The notes: generated by a model from the sequence alone, not told the origin. A DNA stretch of 64,000 bases from Methanoregula boonei 6A8 (GCF_000017625.1 NC_009712.1:434001-498000); one strand, 5' to 3'; positions 50,455-58,969 are shown, counted from the stretch's first letter. A program made the numbers and translations.

Positions 50455-52227
50455 ATGGAACGACACTATCTTCTCGGGAATGAAGCCATAGCCCACGCCT
50501 GTCTTGAATCGGGCATCGGGTTTGTAAGCGGGTACCCCGGCACCCCGTCATCGGAAGTGGTCGATGTGCTCCGTGCGCAGAAAGACCCGCCCTTTTATCT
50601 CGAATGGTCGGTAAACGAGAAAGTTGCCCTTGAAAATGCTCTCGCTGCCGCGTGGTGCGGGCTGCGGGCGATCTGCACGATGAAGCACGTAGGCCTTAAC
50701 GTTGCCGCTGATCCGCTGATGACCAGCGCCTATACCGGGGTAACCGGTGGCCTTGTGATCCTGAGTGCCGATGATCCGTTCGCACACAGTTCCCAGAACG
50801 AACAGGATACGCGGTGCTATGCCCATTTTGCCCGGCTCCCCTGCCTCGATCCCGCAGGTGTGCAGGAGGCACACGATATGGTCGGTACCGCGTTTGCCCT
50901 TTCCGAGGAGTTTCGCCTGCCGGTGCTGTTCCGTCCCACCACCCGGATCTGCCACTCCAAAGGTGATGTGGCGCTGGGCGCTGTTGTACCGAATGAGCGA
51001 AAAGGTGAGTTCCATAAGGATCCCCGGCAATATGTCGTGATTCCGGCCCACACGCGGATCCTGCACAAGAAACTCAACGAAAAGCAGCCCGCTCTCAAAA
51101 AACGCCTTGTCGAACTGGGGCTCAACGCGTACACCATCAGCGGAAAGACCGCTGTCATCGCGAGCGGGATCGGGGCAGCCTACGTTCAGGAGCTCCTCCC
51201 TCCCAACGTTTCGTTCATGAAGATCGGGGCATACCCCATTGATGAGGCTTGGTTGGGGGAATTTGCCAAAAAGCACGAGAAGATCCTGGTCATCGAGGAA
51301 CTTGCCCCGGTGGTCGAGGAGGCTGTCCGGCAGGTTGCCGGGTGTGTTCCGGTCTTTGGGAAGATCAACGGGTACGCGCCGTACGAAGGGGAACTTTCGC
51401 CGGGCGTGGTCGCCGGGATCATGGTAAAGGCCGGGTTTTTGGAGAAAAACCCGTTTGCCGCTCCCATCCCTGTTCCGGACCTTCCCCTGCGCCCCCCCAT
51501 CCTCTGCGCCGGCTGCCACCACCGCGCGGCGTTCTATGCGGCAAAGAAGGTCTTTGGCCCGACCGCAGTCTACCCAAGCGACATCGGATGCTACACGCTG
51601 GGGCTCCAGCTGGGCGCAGTGGACACCACGATCTGTATGGGTGCATCCATCACGGTCGGGAGCGGGATCGCGCATTCCGATCCGTTGCGTGATGTGGTCT
51701 GCACAATCGGCGATTCGACGTTCCTGCACACGGGTATCCAGGGGCTGATGAATGCGGTGTACAACGGTGCAAACATGACCGTGATCATCCTCGACAACCG
51801 GATCACCGCGATGACCGGCCACCAGCCCAACCCGAATACCGGGGTAACCGCTACCGGTGTGGAGACTCCTCCGGTCTCCCTTGATGCGGTTTGCCGCGCC
51901 TGTGGGGCGACCTTTGTCGAAACGGTCGATCCCTACGACATGACCGGCATGCTCCGGGTGCTTGAGGATGCAAAGGCCAAAAAGGGCGTTAAGGTGATCA
52001 TCGCAAAACAGATGTGCGTGATCGTGGCCCGACGCACCGGGGTAAAACGGGGCCGCTATGCCGTCAACCCGGAGATCTGTACCGGCTGCGGCACCTGCGT
52101 GCGCTTTGGCTGCCCGGCAATCGAGCTTGTGGACAAGAAGGCCCGGATCAACGAGCTCTGCAGCGGGTGTGCGGTCTGTGCCCGGCTCTGTCCTGTCGGG
52201 GCGATATCCCTGGAGGTGCGGAGATGA
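50455..52227 (+). CDS. iorA: Indolepyruvate ferredoxin oxidoreductase subunit alpha (IorA)
   Basis: 590 residues from the ATG at 50455. Pyruvate:ferredoxin oxidoreductase domains: FVSGYPGTPSSEVVDVL at the start, KVALENALAAAWCGLRAICTMKHVGLN, the TPP-binding half with CAGCHHRAAFYAAKK, DIGCYTLGLQLGAVDTTICMGASITVGSG and CTIGDSTFLHTGIQGLMNAVYN. The C-terminus has two [4Fe-4S] ferredoxin motifs (CTGCGTCVRFGCP and CSGCAVCARLCP). The enzyme oxidises aryl pyruvates to aryl acetyl-CoA with ferredoxin, or runs in reverse to make aromatic amino acids. The end overlaps iorB by 4 nt (ATGA). Confidence 0.95.
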   Translation: MERHYLLGNEAIAHACLESGIGFVSGYPGTPSSEVVDVLRAQKDPPFYLEWSVNEKVALENALAAAWCGLRAICTMKHVGLNVAADPLMTSAYTGVTGGLVILSADDPFAHSSQNEQDTRCYAHFARLPCLDPAGVQEAHDMVGTAFALSEEFRLPVLFRPTTRICHSKGDVALGAVVPNERKGEFHKDPRQYVVIPAHTRILHKKLNEKQPALKKRLVELGLNAYTISGKTAVIASGIGAAYVQELLPPNVSFMKIGAYPIDEAWLGEFAKKHEKILVIEELAPVVEEAVRQVAGCVPVFGKINGYAPYEGELSPGVVAGIMVKAGFLEKNPFAAPIPVPDLPLRPPILCAGCHHRAAFYAAKKVFGPTAVYPSDIGCYTLGLQLGAVDTTICMGASITVGSGIAHSDPLRDVVCTIGDSTFLHTGIQGLMNAVYNGANMTVIILDNRITAMTGHQPNPNTGVTATGVETPPVSLDAVCRACGATFVETVDPYDMTGMLRVLEDAKAKKGVKVIIAKQMCVIVARRTGVKRGRYAVNPEICTGCGTCVRFGCPAIELVDKKARINELCSGCAVCARLCPVGAISLEVRR

Positions 52228-52808
52228 GCGCGGGTTTCGATATCCTGATCGTCGGGATCGGAGGGCAGGGGACCATACTTGCGTCCAACATCCTGGGCGA
52301 GGCCTGCCTCCGCGAGGGCCGGCCCGTAAAAGGGGCAGAGACGCATGGCATGGCGCAGCGCGGGGGATCGGTTGAGACCCATATACGGATCGACGGGCAG
52401 TACGGCCCGCTGATCGTGCCCGGCACTGCCGATCTCCTGATCTCATTTGACCTGCTCGAGGCGCTGCGGTACTCCCACTATCTCAAGGCCGGCGGAAAAA
52501 TGGTAGTTAACCGGCATATGGTCCTTCCTACTTCGGTCTTTACCCAGAAGGCCCCGGTGCTGACAGAAGACGAGATCGTCGGGCAGCTCGCGCGCTTTGA
52601 TCCCTGCCTGATCGATGCGGACCGGATTGCGGCAGAGTCAGGCAGCATCCTTGCCCAGAACGTGGTGATTCTCGGTGTGGCCTCGTGGTCGATCCCCTTA
52701 AAGCCAGAATCCCTGCTTGGAGCGGTAAAAAAACTGGTCCCGCCAAAGACCATCGAGGCGAATACCCGGGCCTTCGAAATGGGGCGGGCGGCCGGCAGGA
52801 AGAACTGA
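52224..52808 (+). CDS. iorB: Indolepyruvate ferredoxin oxidoreductase subunit beta (IorB)
   Basis: 194 residues. POR-gamma-type fold: DILIVGIGGQGTILASNILGEACLREG, KGAETHGMAQRGGSVETHIRI and ILGVASWSIPLKPESLL. Forms the active complex with IorA. The ATG at 52224 overlaps the iorA stop. The stop (TGA at 52806-52808) overlaps the ATG of the next gene, a DNA methyltransferase, so all three are translationally coupled. Confidence 0.95.
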   Translation: MSAGFDILIVGIGGQGTILASNILGEACLREGRPVKGAETHGMAQRGGSVETHIRIDGQYGPLIVPGTADLLISFDLLEALRYSHYLKAGGKMVVNRHMVLPTSVFTQKAPVLTEDEIVGQLARFDPCLIDADRIAAESGSILAQNVVILGVASWSIPLKPESLLGAVKKLVPPKTIEANTRAFEMGRAAGRKN

Positions 52809-53527
52809 TGGGATTGCTTGGCACGTTCGAGCCCGATACCCTATACGAGGGAGATGCCTGTGCTCTCTTGAAGAAGCTCCCGGCGGGATCCGTGGATCTC
52901 ATCGTGACTGATCCCCCGTTTGCCATCGATTTTACCGCGCAAAGGCTCAACTACAACCGGACCGGGGGCAACGTGATCGAAGGCTACCGGGAGATCCCGG
53001 CAGCGGAGTATGGGAAATTCACGCGCCGGTGGATAAAACAGGCGACGCGGGCCCTCTCGCCCTCCGGGAGCATGTATGTGTTTTCCGGCTGGAACCGGCT
53101 CCGCGATATTCTTGAAGGCATTGATGCGGCAGGTCTGGTCACGATCAACCATCTGATCTGGAAGTACCAGTTCGGGGTGTTTACCAAAAACAAGTACGTC
53201 ACCAGCCACTACCACATCCTCTTTGTGGTAAAAGACAGGAAGCGCTACACCTTCAATAAACTCGACCATTATCCCGAGGATGTCTGGGTGATCAACCGGG
53301 AATACTGGAAGGGAAAGAAGAAGACCCCGACAAAGCTCCCCAAAGAGCTGGTGCAGAAGATTATCCGGTATTCCAGTAATCCCGGCGATCTGGTTCTCGA
53401 TCCATTCCTTGGTTCCGGGACGGTTGCGGTAGTGGCCCGCAACGAATGCCGGCACTTCCTTGGCTTTGAGGTAGTTCCGGAATATGTCTCGTTTGCCCGG
53501 GATGCCCTGAGGGCGGGCCGTACCTGA
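52808..53527 (+). CDS. DNA methyltransferase coupled to iorAB
   Basis: 239 residues. Catalytic motif DPPF (35-38, in VDLIVTDPPFAIDF) at the N-terminus and motif I DPFLGSGT (198-205) at the C-terminus: a beta-class amino-methyltransferase; DPPF favours N6-adenine. Between them lies a recognition region (about 60-190) with lysine-rich KKKTPTKLPKELVQKIIRYSSNP. The start overlaps the iorB stop by one base (TGATG), an unusual partnership. No restriction enzyme is next to it. Its target is unknown. Confidence 0.88.
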   Translation: MGLLGTFEPDTLYEGDACALLKKLPAGSVDLIVTDPPFAIDFTAQRLNYNRTGGNVIEGYREIPAAEYGKFTRRWIKQATRALSPSGSMYVFSGWNRLRDILEGIDAAGLVTINHLIWKYQFGVFTKNKYVTSHYHILFVVKDRKRYTFNKLDHYPEDVWVINREYWKGKKKTPTKLPKELVQKIIRYSSNPGDLVLDPFLGSGTVAVVARNECRHFLGFEVVPEYVSFARDALRAGRT

Positions 53528-53887
53528 TCCAGGTTTTGTTTTTCGGCGCGGGGGGGAGGTCTCATTAGCATCTAACGGGCCCCCCTCAACCCCACCCACC
53601 CCCCCGTGCCATCAGAATACAGGGGGTGTCCCCTCTACCGTTTTTGGGATCCCCGGGTGATTTTGTGAAAAATTTGACGATACTGTGGTTTCCTGAAAAG
53701 AAGAGATAGGTGGGGGGGAGGGGTGTGTGATCTTGTCCCATGGGGAGGGTGGGTGCCCCCCACCCCCTCCCCCCAGTACGGGATAAGGGACGCCCGGGCC
53801 GGGAAGGAATGGAAGAGAGTGATCCTCCTGGCCGATGCCAGAAACCAAAAGAGGGGATGTCTGCAGGAAACAGAGCAAAACAGCGGT
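53528..53887. other. Gene-free spacer with G- and C-rich runs
   Basis: No convincing gene. The stretch holds homopolymeric G runs (53709-53721 and 53742-53754) and C runs (53755-53775), which account for several overlapping open frames on the minus strand that look non-coding. The left junction of the element follows at 53888. Confidence 0.5.
53742..53775. other. G-rich/C-rich inverted repeat
   Basis: GGGGAGGGTGGGTG (53742-53755) faces CCCCCCACCCCCTCCCC (about 53756-53772), which can fold into a GC-rich hairpin with small mismatches. The G run just before it (TGGGGGGGAGGGG, 53711-53723) also fits a G-quadruplex pattern. It lies about 115 nt outside the left att repeat. Function unknown. Confidence 0.4.
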
Positions 53888-53899
53888 ACGCTGAGGGGG
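53888..53899. other. Candidate left attachment site (attL core)
   Basis: ACGCTGAGGGGG matches exactly the 3' end of the tRNA-Ser gene at 60552-60563, in the same orientation. It lies 68 nt ahead of the integrase start. The 12-nt identity ends on both sides, as expected of a recombination core. Confidence 0.6.
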
Positions 53900-53935
53900 A
53901 GCATATGATCACACGGTTATGTTCTAACGGGGCAG

Positions 53936-53943
53936 TTTATATA
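53936..53943 (+). promoter_or_regulatory. TATA box for the integrase
   Basis: TTTATATA is centred about 27 nt ahead of the ATG at 53967, so transcription should start at or next to the start codon and the mRNA is probably leaderless. Confidence 0.55.
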
Positions 53944-53966
53944 GTTGCTTGGACATAGTATCTTTT

Positions 53967-55241
53967 ATGACTACGCCAACCAGTCATGACGGTATTAGCC
54001 GTTTTCACACTTCCGAAGCAAAATACCGGGAGTATTCATCCAGCGCCTTAACGAAGGCTATAGACCTCAAGAGGATCTCCCAGGATGATGCAGATCTCAT
54101 CCTTGAATTTGTGCAGGAAGCTAAGGCCACCGGCAAGAAGATCACCACTGCACGATATTTTAAGATCATCTCAGTTCTGATTCGCTTGAGAGAGTTTTTC
54201 CCGAAGCCGTTCCGGGAGAGCGTCATCAAGGATGTCTATGCAGCCCGAGATCGGATTGAGCAGGCCAAAACCGCACGCGGCACACCGTTCAAACAAAATA
54301 CCGTCGCCGATTTTATCCGATTCATGAAACGATTTTTCATGTGGTTGTCGGAGAACGGAAAGTCTGAGATCCCAGAGAAGAAACTGAGGGACATTAAACC
54401 ACCCAACTACGTGTATGATACCAAGACAGCAGACATGATCTTCACGAAAGAGGATATCTTCGGAATGCTAAAAGCCTGCCAGACCAGCAGGGACAGGGCG
54501 ATTATCGCCGTTCTGTACGATGGAGCACTTCGCTGTGGTGAACTGGGTACACTCCGGTGGAATCAGGTGGTGTTCACCGATGTCGACGCCACTATCACGG
54601 TCAAATTCAAGACGGAGAAAACCCGGCTGATCCCGTTGTTCATGGCGAGGGAATACCTTGCACAATGGCGCAACGATTATCCAGGCGAACCGATAGGAGA
54701 AAACTTTGTGTTCTTGACATCCGGTGGTGGTCGCAATCGTACTGGTCGCAACCAGCTCCAGTATTCAGGCATCGCCAAGCAGATCCGGAATATCGCCGAG
54801 CGCGCCGGTATTAAGAAGCATATCACTCCTCACCTGTTCCGCCACAGCAAGATAACTCATCTTATCCAAGACGGATGCCAGGAATCGATGATCAAGCTCC
54901 TTGGCTGGGGTCATACCAGCACTGATATGATGGACAAATGCTACGGGCATGTCGGGCCGTCAGATGTCAAGAAAGAGATGGCAAGACTCGCCGGTGTGCA
55001 GATTGACGACAAGCCCCGGTCAAAGGTTCTGGAGCCCCGGCAGTGTCCTCGCTGCGGCACTATCGCAGGCCCGACCCAGCAATGGTGCCCGGTGTGTTCA
55101 TGTGCATTGACACCAGAAGCAGCGGAGAAGGTCAAGACGGCGACCCAACAGGCTGAGCAGCTGCCGGAATTTGCTATGATGCAGAAACAGATCAAAGATC
55201 TTCAGGAGCAGATCATCGCAATGCAGAAAGGATCAGCCTGA
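53967..55241 (+). CDS. Tyrosine recombinase (integrase) with C-terminal zinc ribbon
   Basis: 424 residues from the ATG at 53967; a TTG 18 nt upstream is less likely given the TATA box position. The N-terminal SAM-like core-binding domain spans about 20-140. Catalytic residues: R189 (ALRCGELGTLRW), a lysine in KFKTEKTRLIPL (about 215-218), H289 and R292 (HLFRHS), H316 (GWGHTSTDMM) and nucleophile Y326 (DKCYGHV). A zinc ribbon (CPRCGTIAG..WCPVC) and a Gln-rich coiled coil follow, an extension found in several archaeal integrases. It faces away from the left att repeat. The gene is intact, so the element may still excise. Confidence 0.93.
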   Translation: MTTPTSHDGISRFHTSEAKYREYSSSALTKAIDLKRISQDDADLILEFVQEAKATGKKITTARYFKIISVLIRLREFFPKPFRESVIKDVYAARDRIEQAKTARGTPFKQNTVADFIRFMKRFFMWLSENGKSEIPEKKLRDIKPPNYVYDTKTADMIFTKEDIFGMLKACQTSRDRAIIAVLYDGALRCGELGTLRWNQVVFTDVDATITVKFKTEKTRLIPLFMAREYLAQWRNDYPGEPIGENFVFLTSGGGRNRTGRNQLQYSGIAKQIRNIAERAGIKKHITPHLFRHSKITHLIQDGCQESMIKLLGWGHTSTDMMDKCYGHVGPSDVKKEMARLAGVQIDDKPRSKVLEPRQCPRCGTIAGPTQQWCPVCSCALTPEAAEKVKTATQQAEQLPEFAMMQKQIKDLQEQIIAMQKGSA

Positions 55242-55365
55242 TTTTATTTTCTATGATGTGCCACACGGTATTACAATTTGCACAGTGCTGGGGTTTCTCA
55301 ATGTTTGACAGGTTCAAGGCAGAACTATTGCAGATGCAGGCAAAGAGACCGGGAAATTAATTATT

Positions 55366-56007
55366 TTACTCCTGTTTTTTGTCGATCAGTTGTTTTGCAA
55401 TCTGTCTCACGGTTTCTGGCTTTATTCCCTTTTCTTGCAGTATACAATTTATTATTTCAGAATCGCTCTTTCCGGTATCAAGTTTTATTTGATCTAGCCC
55501 CCTCCTCAGTTTTGGGGGTAGATTCTTGATAAATTCGTCTAGGTCAAAACTTTTTTTCAATTCACGATCTTCGGTTAACAATCTGCGATAAGCATTCATG
55601 TAACCCTTATCGGTCTTTTGGTTCAATTCGGCGTAAATAGCCCACCTATAATAAGGCCGTTTCCGAAAACAAGTCCCTTCCTTGTCTTTGTATGATACCT
55701 TATCATTTTTAGCCATTTTTTCTATGAGATGTGCTTCCTGCATGTCCTTCAACATCGCCTCTATCCACTCATCAGTGACATCGTTAGACTTTTTAACATG
55801 TTCTCTTATATCTGCGAACGAAACCCACTCCCAACCAAACCGCGTTTCACTCTTGTTAAGAAGATCACGTATTTCTTCAGCTAATTTCCGTCCATTACGC
55901 CGAGAATTAATAAAAAGTTCCCATTTATTGATCTCTTCCGGTAATTCTATCGGAGGATTGGAACGATGTTTCAGAAACTTCGGGTGGCTTTTCTCTGTGC
56001 TTCCCAT
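55366..56007 (-). CDS. Element protein of unknown function
   Basis: 213 residues, Lys- and Glu-rich and AT-rich in codon use compared with the flanking chromosome. The middle (WVSFADIREHVKKSNDVTDEWIEAMLKDMQEAHLIEKMA) looks like a winged-helix domain, and the rest is helical with a region near the end (LPPKLRRGLDQIKLDTGKSDSEIINCILQEKGIKPETV) that could be a second small helix bundle. No catalytic motif. The only gene in the left half of the element on the minus strand. I do not recognise the family; DNA binding is a guess. Confidence 0.55.
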   Translation of the reverse strand: MGSTEKSHPKFLKHRSNPPIELPEEINKWELFINSRRNGRKLAEEIRDLLNKSETRFGWEWVSFADIREHVKKSNDVTDEWIEAMLKDMQEAHLIEKMAKNDKVSYKDKEGTCFRKRPYYRWAIYAELNQKTDKGYMNAYRRLLTEDRELKKSFDLDEFIKNLPPKLRRGLDQIKLDTGKSDSEIINCILQEKGIKPETVRQIAKQLIDKKQE

Positions 56008-56096
56008 CTAACACATCATCTCTTGGATGGAAGTGTTACCCCTTTCCTAAATATAATACATATCACAGTGGTTTGAGTGTTCCACAGGGTAGAGAA

Positions 56097-56402
56097 ATGG
56101 TAACGGTAACAATCGGAAAAGACGGGATAGAATACATCCATACGAACGTGAGTATTCCCCGGCAGCTTAGGGACCTCGCAAAGGAGCTGGGTGTATCAAT
56201 GTCTCAAGAGCTGAGAACGGCACTTGAAAAGAAAGTTAAAGAAGGCTATGCACGGGGCCAAAATGCTCCCATCACCGAGACAACGGCATGCCTATCTAGC
56301 ACTGACAATCAGGTGGAACAAGAATGCAGCGGGGTTGAACAAGCGCCAACCAGTCAGCCCGCTGCACCGTCCAGTACACCACGAAGGAGTAAGGGACAAT
56401 GA
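56097..56402 (+). CDS. Ribbon-helix-helix-like regulator of the element
   Basis: 101 residues from the ATG at 56097, with AGGGTAGAG just upstream and a TATA-like AAATATAATA about 45 nt before it. Residues 15-50 (YIHTNVSIPRQLRDLAKELGVSMSQELRTALEKKVKEG) look like a ribbon-helix-helix DNA-binding unit of the CcdA/CopG kind. A Ser/Thr/Gln/Pro-rich tail follows. No toxin gene is adjacent. Its TGA overlaps the ATG of the next small gene (ATGA). Probably a transcription regulator of the operon that starts here. Confidence 0.6.
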   Translation: MVTVTIGKDGIEYIHTNVSIPRQLRDLAKELGVSMSQELRTALEKKVKEGYARGQNAPITETTACLSSTDNQVEQECSGVEQAPTSQPAAPSSTPRRSKGQ

Positions 56403-56572
56403 AGAATGCTTCTTCTGAATCAATAAATACACCGCCAAAACCCCGGCCAATTGTTGGATTCACCATCGACCGAGAAACATTGGAACATCTCCCAGAACTC
56501 CATCGTGCAGCAGCAGAGATCGCCATCAGGACCGGTCGGTGGAGACTGATAGAGAATTTTGCTTCGGATTGA
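56399..56572 (+). CDS. 57-residue element protein
   Basis: It starts at an ATG that overlaps the stop of the ribbon-helix-helix gene and ends at 56572, 4 nt before the next start. The product is MKNASSESINTPPKPRP followed by a small amphipathic core (GFTIDRETLEHLPELHRAAAEIAIRTGRWRLIENF). Tight coupling on both sides supports translation. No known domain. It may be a small partner of the DNA-binding proteins around it. Confidence 0.5.
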   Translation: MKNASSESINTPPKPRPIVGFTIDRETLEHLPELHRAAAEIAIRTGRWRLIENFASD

Positions 56573-56576
56573 GGAC

Positions 56577-57635
56577 ATGGTGGAATCACTTCCCGCATCC
56601 CCTACAACATCACCAAAGGACATGGAAGGGGACGAAAAAGGGGCACTCAAAAGCGGAAAAAGGGGACTGTCCCTTTCACAGTGTATTGTGGAGGTTCTCC
56701 GAGCGGAGCCGGAACGCGCCTATGTGATCAGGGATCTGGTTGAACAGACAGGGGGATGCTATAACTCAGTCAAACGCACCTTATTGCGCCTATCATCATC
56801 TAGAAAAGGATCTGGTCCGGTGCGAAAAGTCGGACACGGATTGTACCAGTATGACCCGTGCAAAGAGCAGGACAGTTTACAAGCATTGGTTCGATCCGGC
56901 AACTGGAAAATTGAAAACCTAACGTTTGTCTCTTTGGGGGCACAGGGGGGGGCAGTGTCCCTTTCTGAAATAGCACTCGGACAGACAAAAGGGACACCCC
57001 CGGACCTATCGCAACCAACACCCCACCCCAACGTACCCTTTCCTTGGAAGACAGAAACCGGGCATCTGGTAACATGGGACGATTACCAGAACGGCACTCA
57101 GGTTATCCGCATATCGGCAAATGGCGCACCTCCCATCAGCCCGGACGCGGCTATTCTGCTTATCGGCAATCTGAAGAATTTTGGCATGGATAATACTTGG
57201 ATATGCAAGTCTTTGGAGCTAAACATAGATAGCTACAGGCACCGGATAGATTCAAGTTATTCCCTTCAGTTCATCGAAGGCTTACTCCTGAAAGCGTACC
57301 AGCACGGGTATTACACCAGGGTGGAGATAGCAGACAGGCGGGAAGTACCACTTAGGGAGGTAACGGAGCTCTTCCATGCCCTAGCCGGGGGTCTTGTGGG
57401 GTTGGAAGCACTCAAAGAGATCCAGGGGATGAAGGAACGGTTGACAAGGTGCGAGAAAAAAACAGACCTCGCATACACGAAAGCGGCAAAGGTCTGGGAT
57501 GGAAAGCAGCAAACCAGCACCACGACCGGCACAAAGAAAGCGAAGAGTGCCCCTGTATCATCCTTCAGGACCGGGACAGAGATCAAGCAGGAGCAGGGAC
57601 CGGCACCGGCAACCGCATCAGGAGCGATTCAATGA
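56577..57635 (+). CDS. Winged-helix protein of the element
   Basis: 352 residues from the ATG at 56577 with GAGG about 5 nt upstream. The N-terminal 100 residues hold a winged helix (LSQCIVEVLRAEPERAYVIRDLVEQTGGCYNSVKRTLLRL, with a wing at VGHGLYQYD). The centre (about 165-285) is a mixed region with PDAAILLIGNLKNFGMDNTWICKSL and YSLQFIEGLLLKAYQHGYYTRVEI. The last 80 residues are a charged coiled coil and Thr/Gly tail. I cannot match it to a replication initiator, though its size and wHTH would suit one. Third gene in a coupled series. Confidence 0.55.
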   Translation: MVESLPASPTTSPKDMEGDEKGALKSGKRGLSLSQCIVEVLRAEPERAYVIRDLVEQTGGCYNSVKRTLLRLSSSRKGSGPVRKVGHGLYQYDPCKEQDSLQALVRSGNWKIENLTFVSLGAQGGAVSLSEIALGQTKGTPPDLSQPTPHPNVPFPWKTETGHLVTWDDYQNGTQVIRISANGAPPISPDAAILLIGNLKNFGMDNTWICKSLELNIDSYRHRIDSSYSLQFIEGLLLKAYQHGYYTRVEIADRREVPLREVTELFHALAGGLVGLEALKEIQGMKERLTRCEKKTDLAYTKAAKVWDGKQQTSTTTGTKKAKSAPVSSFRTGTEIKQEQGPAPATASGAIQ

Positions 57636-57802
57636 ACAGCTATTCACGTCTCATGAATCGAACCATATCGAACCATTTTAAAACACTTCAGTCGGAGCGG
57701 TGCGAAATGAGGATCGAAATAAACACATTTTTACGTCTGATGATTCGCGGAATATCGCGGTATTTCGGGACAGTTTCAAAGGAGGTAACAAATGGCAGGT
57801 AA
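57632..57802 (+). CDS. 56-residue element peptide with internal duplication
   Basis: Starts at an ATG overlapping the stop of the wHTH gene (ATGA) and ends inside the next gene start (11-nt overlap). The product shows two similar halves: SRLMNRTISNHFKT and LRLMIRGISRYFGT, about 30 residues apart. The duplication is also visible in DNA, and related sequence continues in the non-coding stretch after 58130. Whether it is translated is uncertain; it may be repeats that happen to be open. Confidence 0.35.
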   Translation: MNSYSRLMNRTISNHFKTLQSERCEMRIEINTFLRLMIRGISRYFGTVSKEVTNGR

Positions 57803-58130
57803 GAGCCAAACGACAGAGGTAAAAACGCAGGTATTAGACGCAATTCTAGAAACAAGACCCTCGGAGGTAATTTCTGGCAGGAAAAAATTATTGGAACTGA
57901 CAGATGATCTTATCGAAGAGACGTATAACCGGGTATCCGGTGAACGGTTCAGGGTTCGGGAGGGAGACAGGGAGCGGCTTGCATATCTGCGCACTCTCGT
58001 TAGTCTCATCGCGCTCCATGATTCCCTTCTGAAAGGGAGCAGCGCACCATCGCTAGAGAGCTTAGATCCCGCATCAATTCGGGCAAAGATCGCAGAAGAA
58101 AAAAGACTTCATGATATGTTTACCTTCTGA
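57792..58130 (+). CDS. Small helical element protein
   Basis: 112 residues with a near-perfect AAAGGAGGT ribosome-binding site 6-7 nt before the ATG. All-helical and charged (KTQVLDAILETRPSEVISGRKKLLELTDDLIEETYNRVSGERFRV), with an aliphatic centre (LRTLVSLIALHDSLL). No DNA-binding motif. The strong RBS suggests it is well made. Family unknown. Confidence 0.6.
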   Translation: MAGKSQTTEVKTQVLDAILETRPSEVISGRKKLLELTDDLIEETYNRVSGERFRVREGDRERLAYLRTLVSLIALHDSLLKGSSAPSLESLDPASIRAKIAEEKRLHDMFTF

Positions 58131-58705
58131 CAACAATCCCGAAATATCATTCAGTATCGTTCAATAACGCGACATATCGCGACAACTTATCCGGCGTATG
58201 AAGCGCGCAATAGCGCGCAATTTCCCGAATTACCGAGTGCCATAAAAAGAATCTTGGAACGGTAAACCATTGATGTTACAGACGAGGAACGTGCAGTATT
58301 TCGCGGTATCTTATCCCGAATTTATACGGCACCATAAAAAAAGTAAGGCCGGATTGGAACCGCGCAACGGTGTGCAATAGCGGTACACTGTCCCTATGAA
58401 GTCCCCATTTAATATACAGAAAGTAGCGATTATCAGGATATTTTTTGGGGGAGCATGGTTCGATTCATTCCACTCCAGAAAATACCCTGAATATCGATCG
58501 ATAGCGCTACACTTGTACTACCCTGAGTTTTTGCGGGTACATAAAAAAGGAAACACAGAAATGCAGACCGTCAATGTTACAGGACGAAATCGTGGCATAG
58601 CACTGCATTATGTTGAGCAATTTTGTTTGTTAGTGTACTTTATGTTCGGTGCGATAGATCAGTCCTAGATTTGAATCATGTATGGTTCCATGAATGAAAA
58701 CGGGG
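58131..58705. repeat. Repeat-rich non-coding stretch of the element, candidate origin or control region
   Basis: About 570 nt without a convincing gene. It has a perfect 10-bp tandem repeat (AGCGCGCAAT at 58202-58211 and 58212-58221), three blocks ending in CATAAAAA (58241, about 58333, about 58539), a repeated GATGTTACAG/AATGTTACAGG box near 58272 and 58573, and many short palindromes such as ATATCGCG and CGATCGATAGCG. Related sequence begins at 57650-57770. This looks like diverged iterons or regulator sites, possibly an origin. Confidence 0.45.
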
Positions 58706-58969
58706 TTATTCTTTCTTATTTTGATCTATTTGGCCAACGATATCCGCTATGAATTTACGCCCATCTTTTGATGCGAGAAATAGTTTTATTTCATCTTTTG
58801 TGTTTTTGTTTCGATTATCAAAGTAAAAACGGAGGGACGTTGTGATAACATCCGCGCGGGTATCAAACTCTCCACTTTCAATAAGTTGGTTCATCTTTTT
58901 TTCAATGTCTGGCGGAATCCGATAACCCGTTGAAGTCCTTGATTTTTCATTGGACATCTTGCGGCTCAT
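58706..58969 (-). CDS. Ribbon-helix-helix antitoxin-like protein
   Basis: 87 residues (a second ATG at 58957 is possible). The central segment STGYRIPPDIEKKMNQLIESGEFDTRADVITTSLRFYFDN matches the ribbon-helix-helix fold of ParD/CopG-type regulators, with a helical C-terminus (EIKLFLASKDGRKFIADIVGQI). No toxin-like gene follows. It probably binds DNA as a dimer, perhaps at the repeats just upstream of its start or downstream of its end. Confidence 0.65.
   Translation of the reverse strand: MSRKMSNEKSRTSTGYRIPPDIEKKMNQLIESGEFDTRADVITTSLRFYFDNRNKNTKDEIKLFLASKDGRKFIADIVGQIDQNKKE

Noticed and set aside
50548-52446. Long minus-strand open frame opposite iorA and iorB
   Set aside because: It is a shadow of the strongly coding iorAB genes; its translation has no recognisable domain. 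The same holds for the frames at 8497-9417, 29354-30637 and 63055-63996.
53586-53912. Three overlapping open frames on the minus strand in the G/C-tract region
   Set aside because: They are open only because of homopolymer runs, have Pro/Gly/Ser-rich composition, no ribosome-binding site, and share the same DNA in different frames.
56097-56572. Toxin-antitoxin pair made of the ribbon-helix-helix gene and the 57-residue gene
   Set aside because: Gene overlap is suggestive, but the second product has no resemblance to a known toxin; kept as small unknown genes.
58396-58668. 90-codon open frame in the element's repeat region
   Set aside because: It overlaps repeats and palindromes, has no ribosome-binding site and no domain; scored as non-coding.
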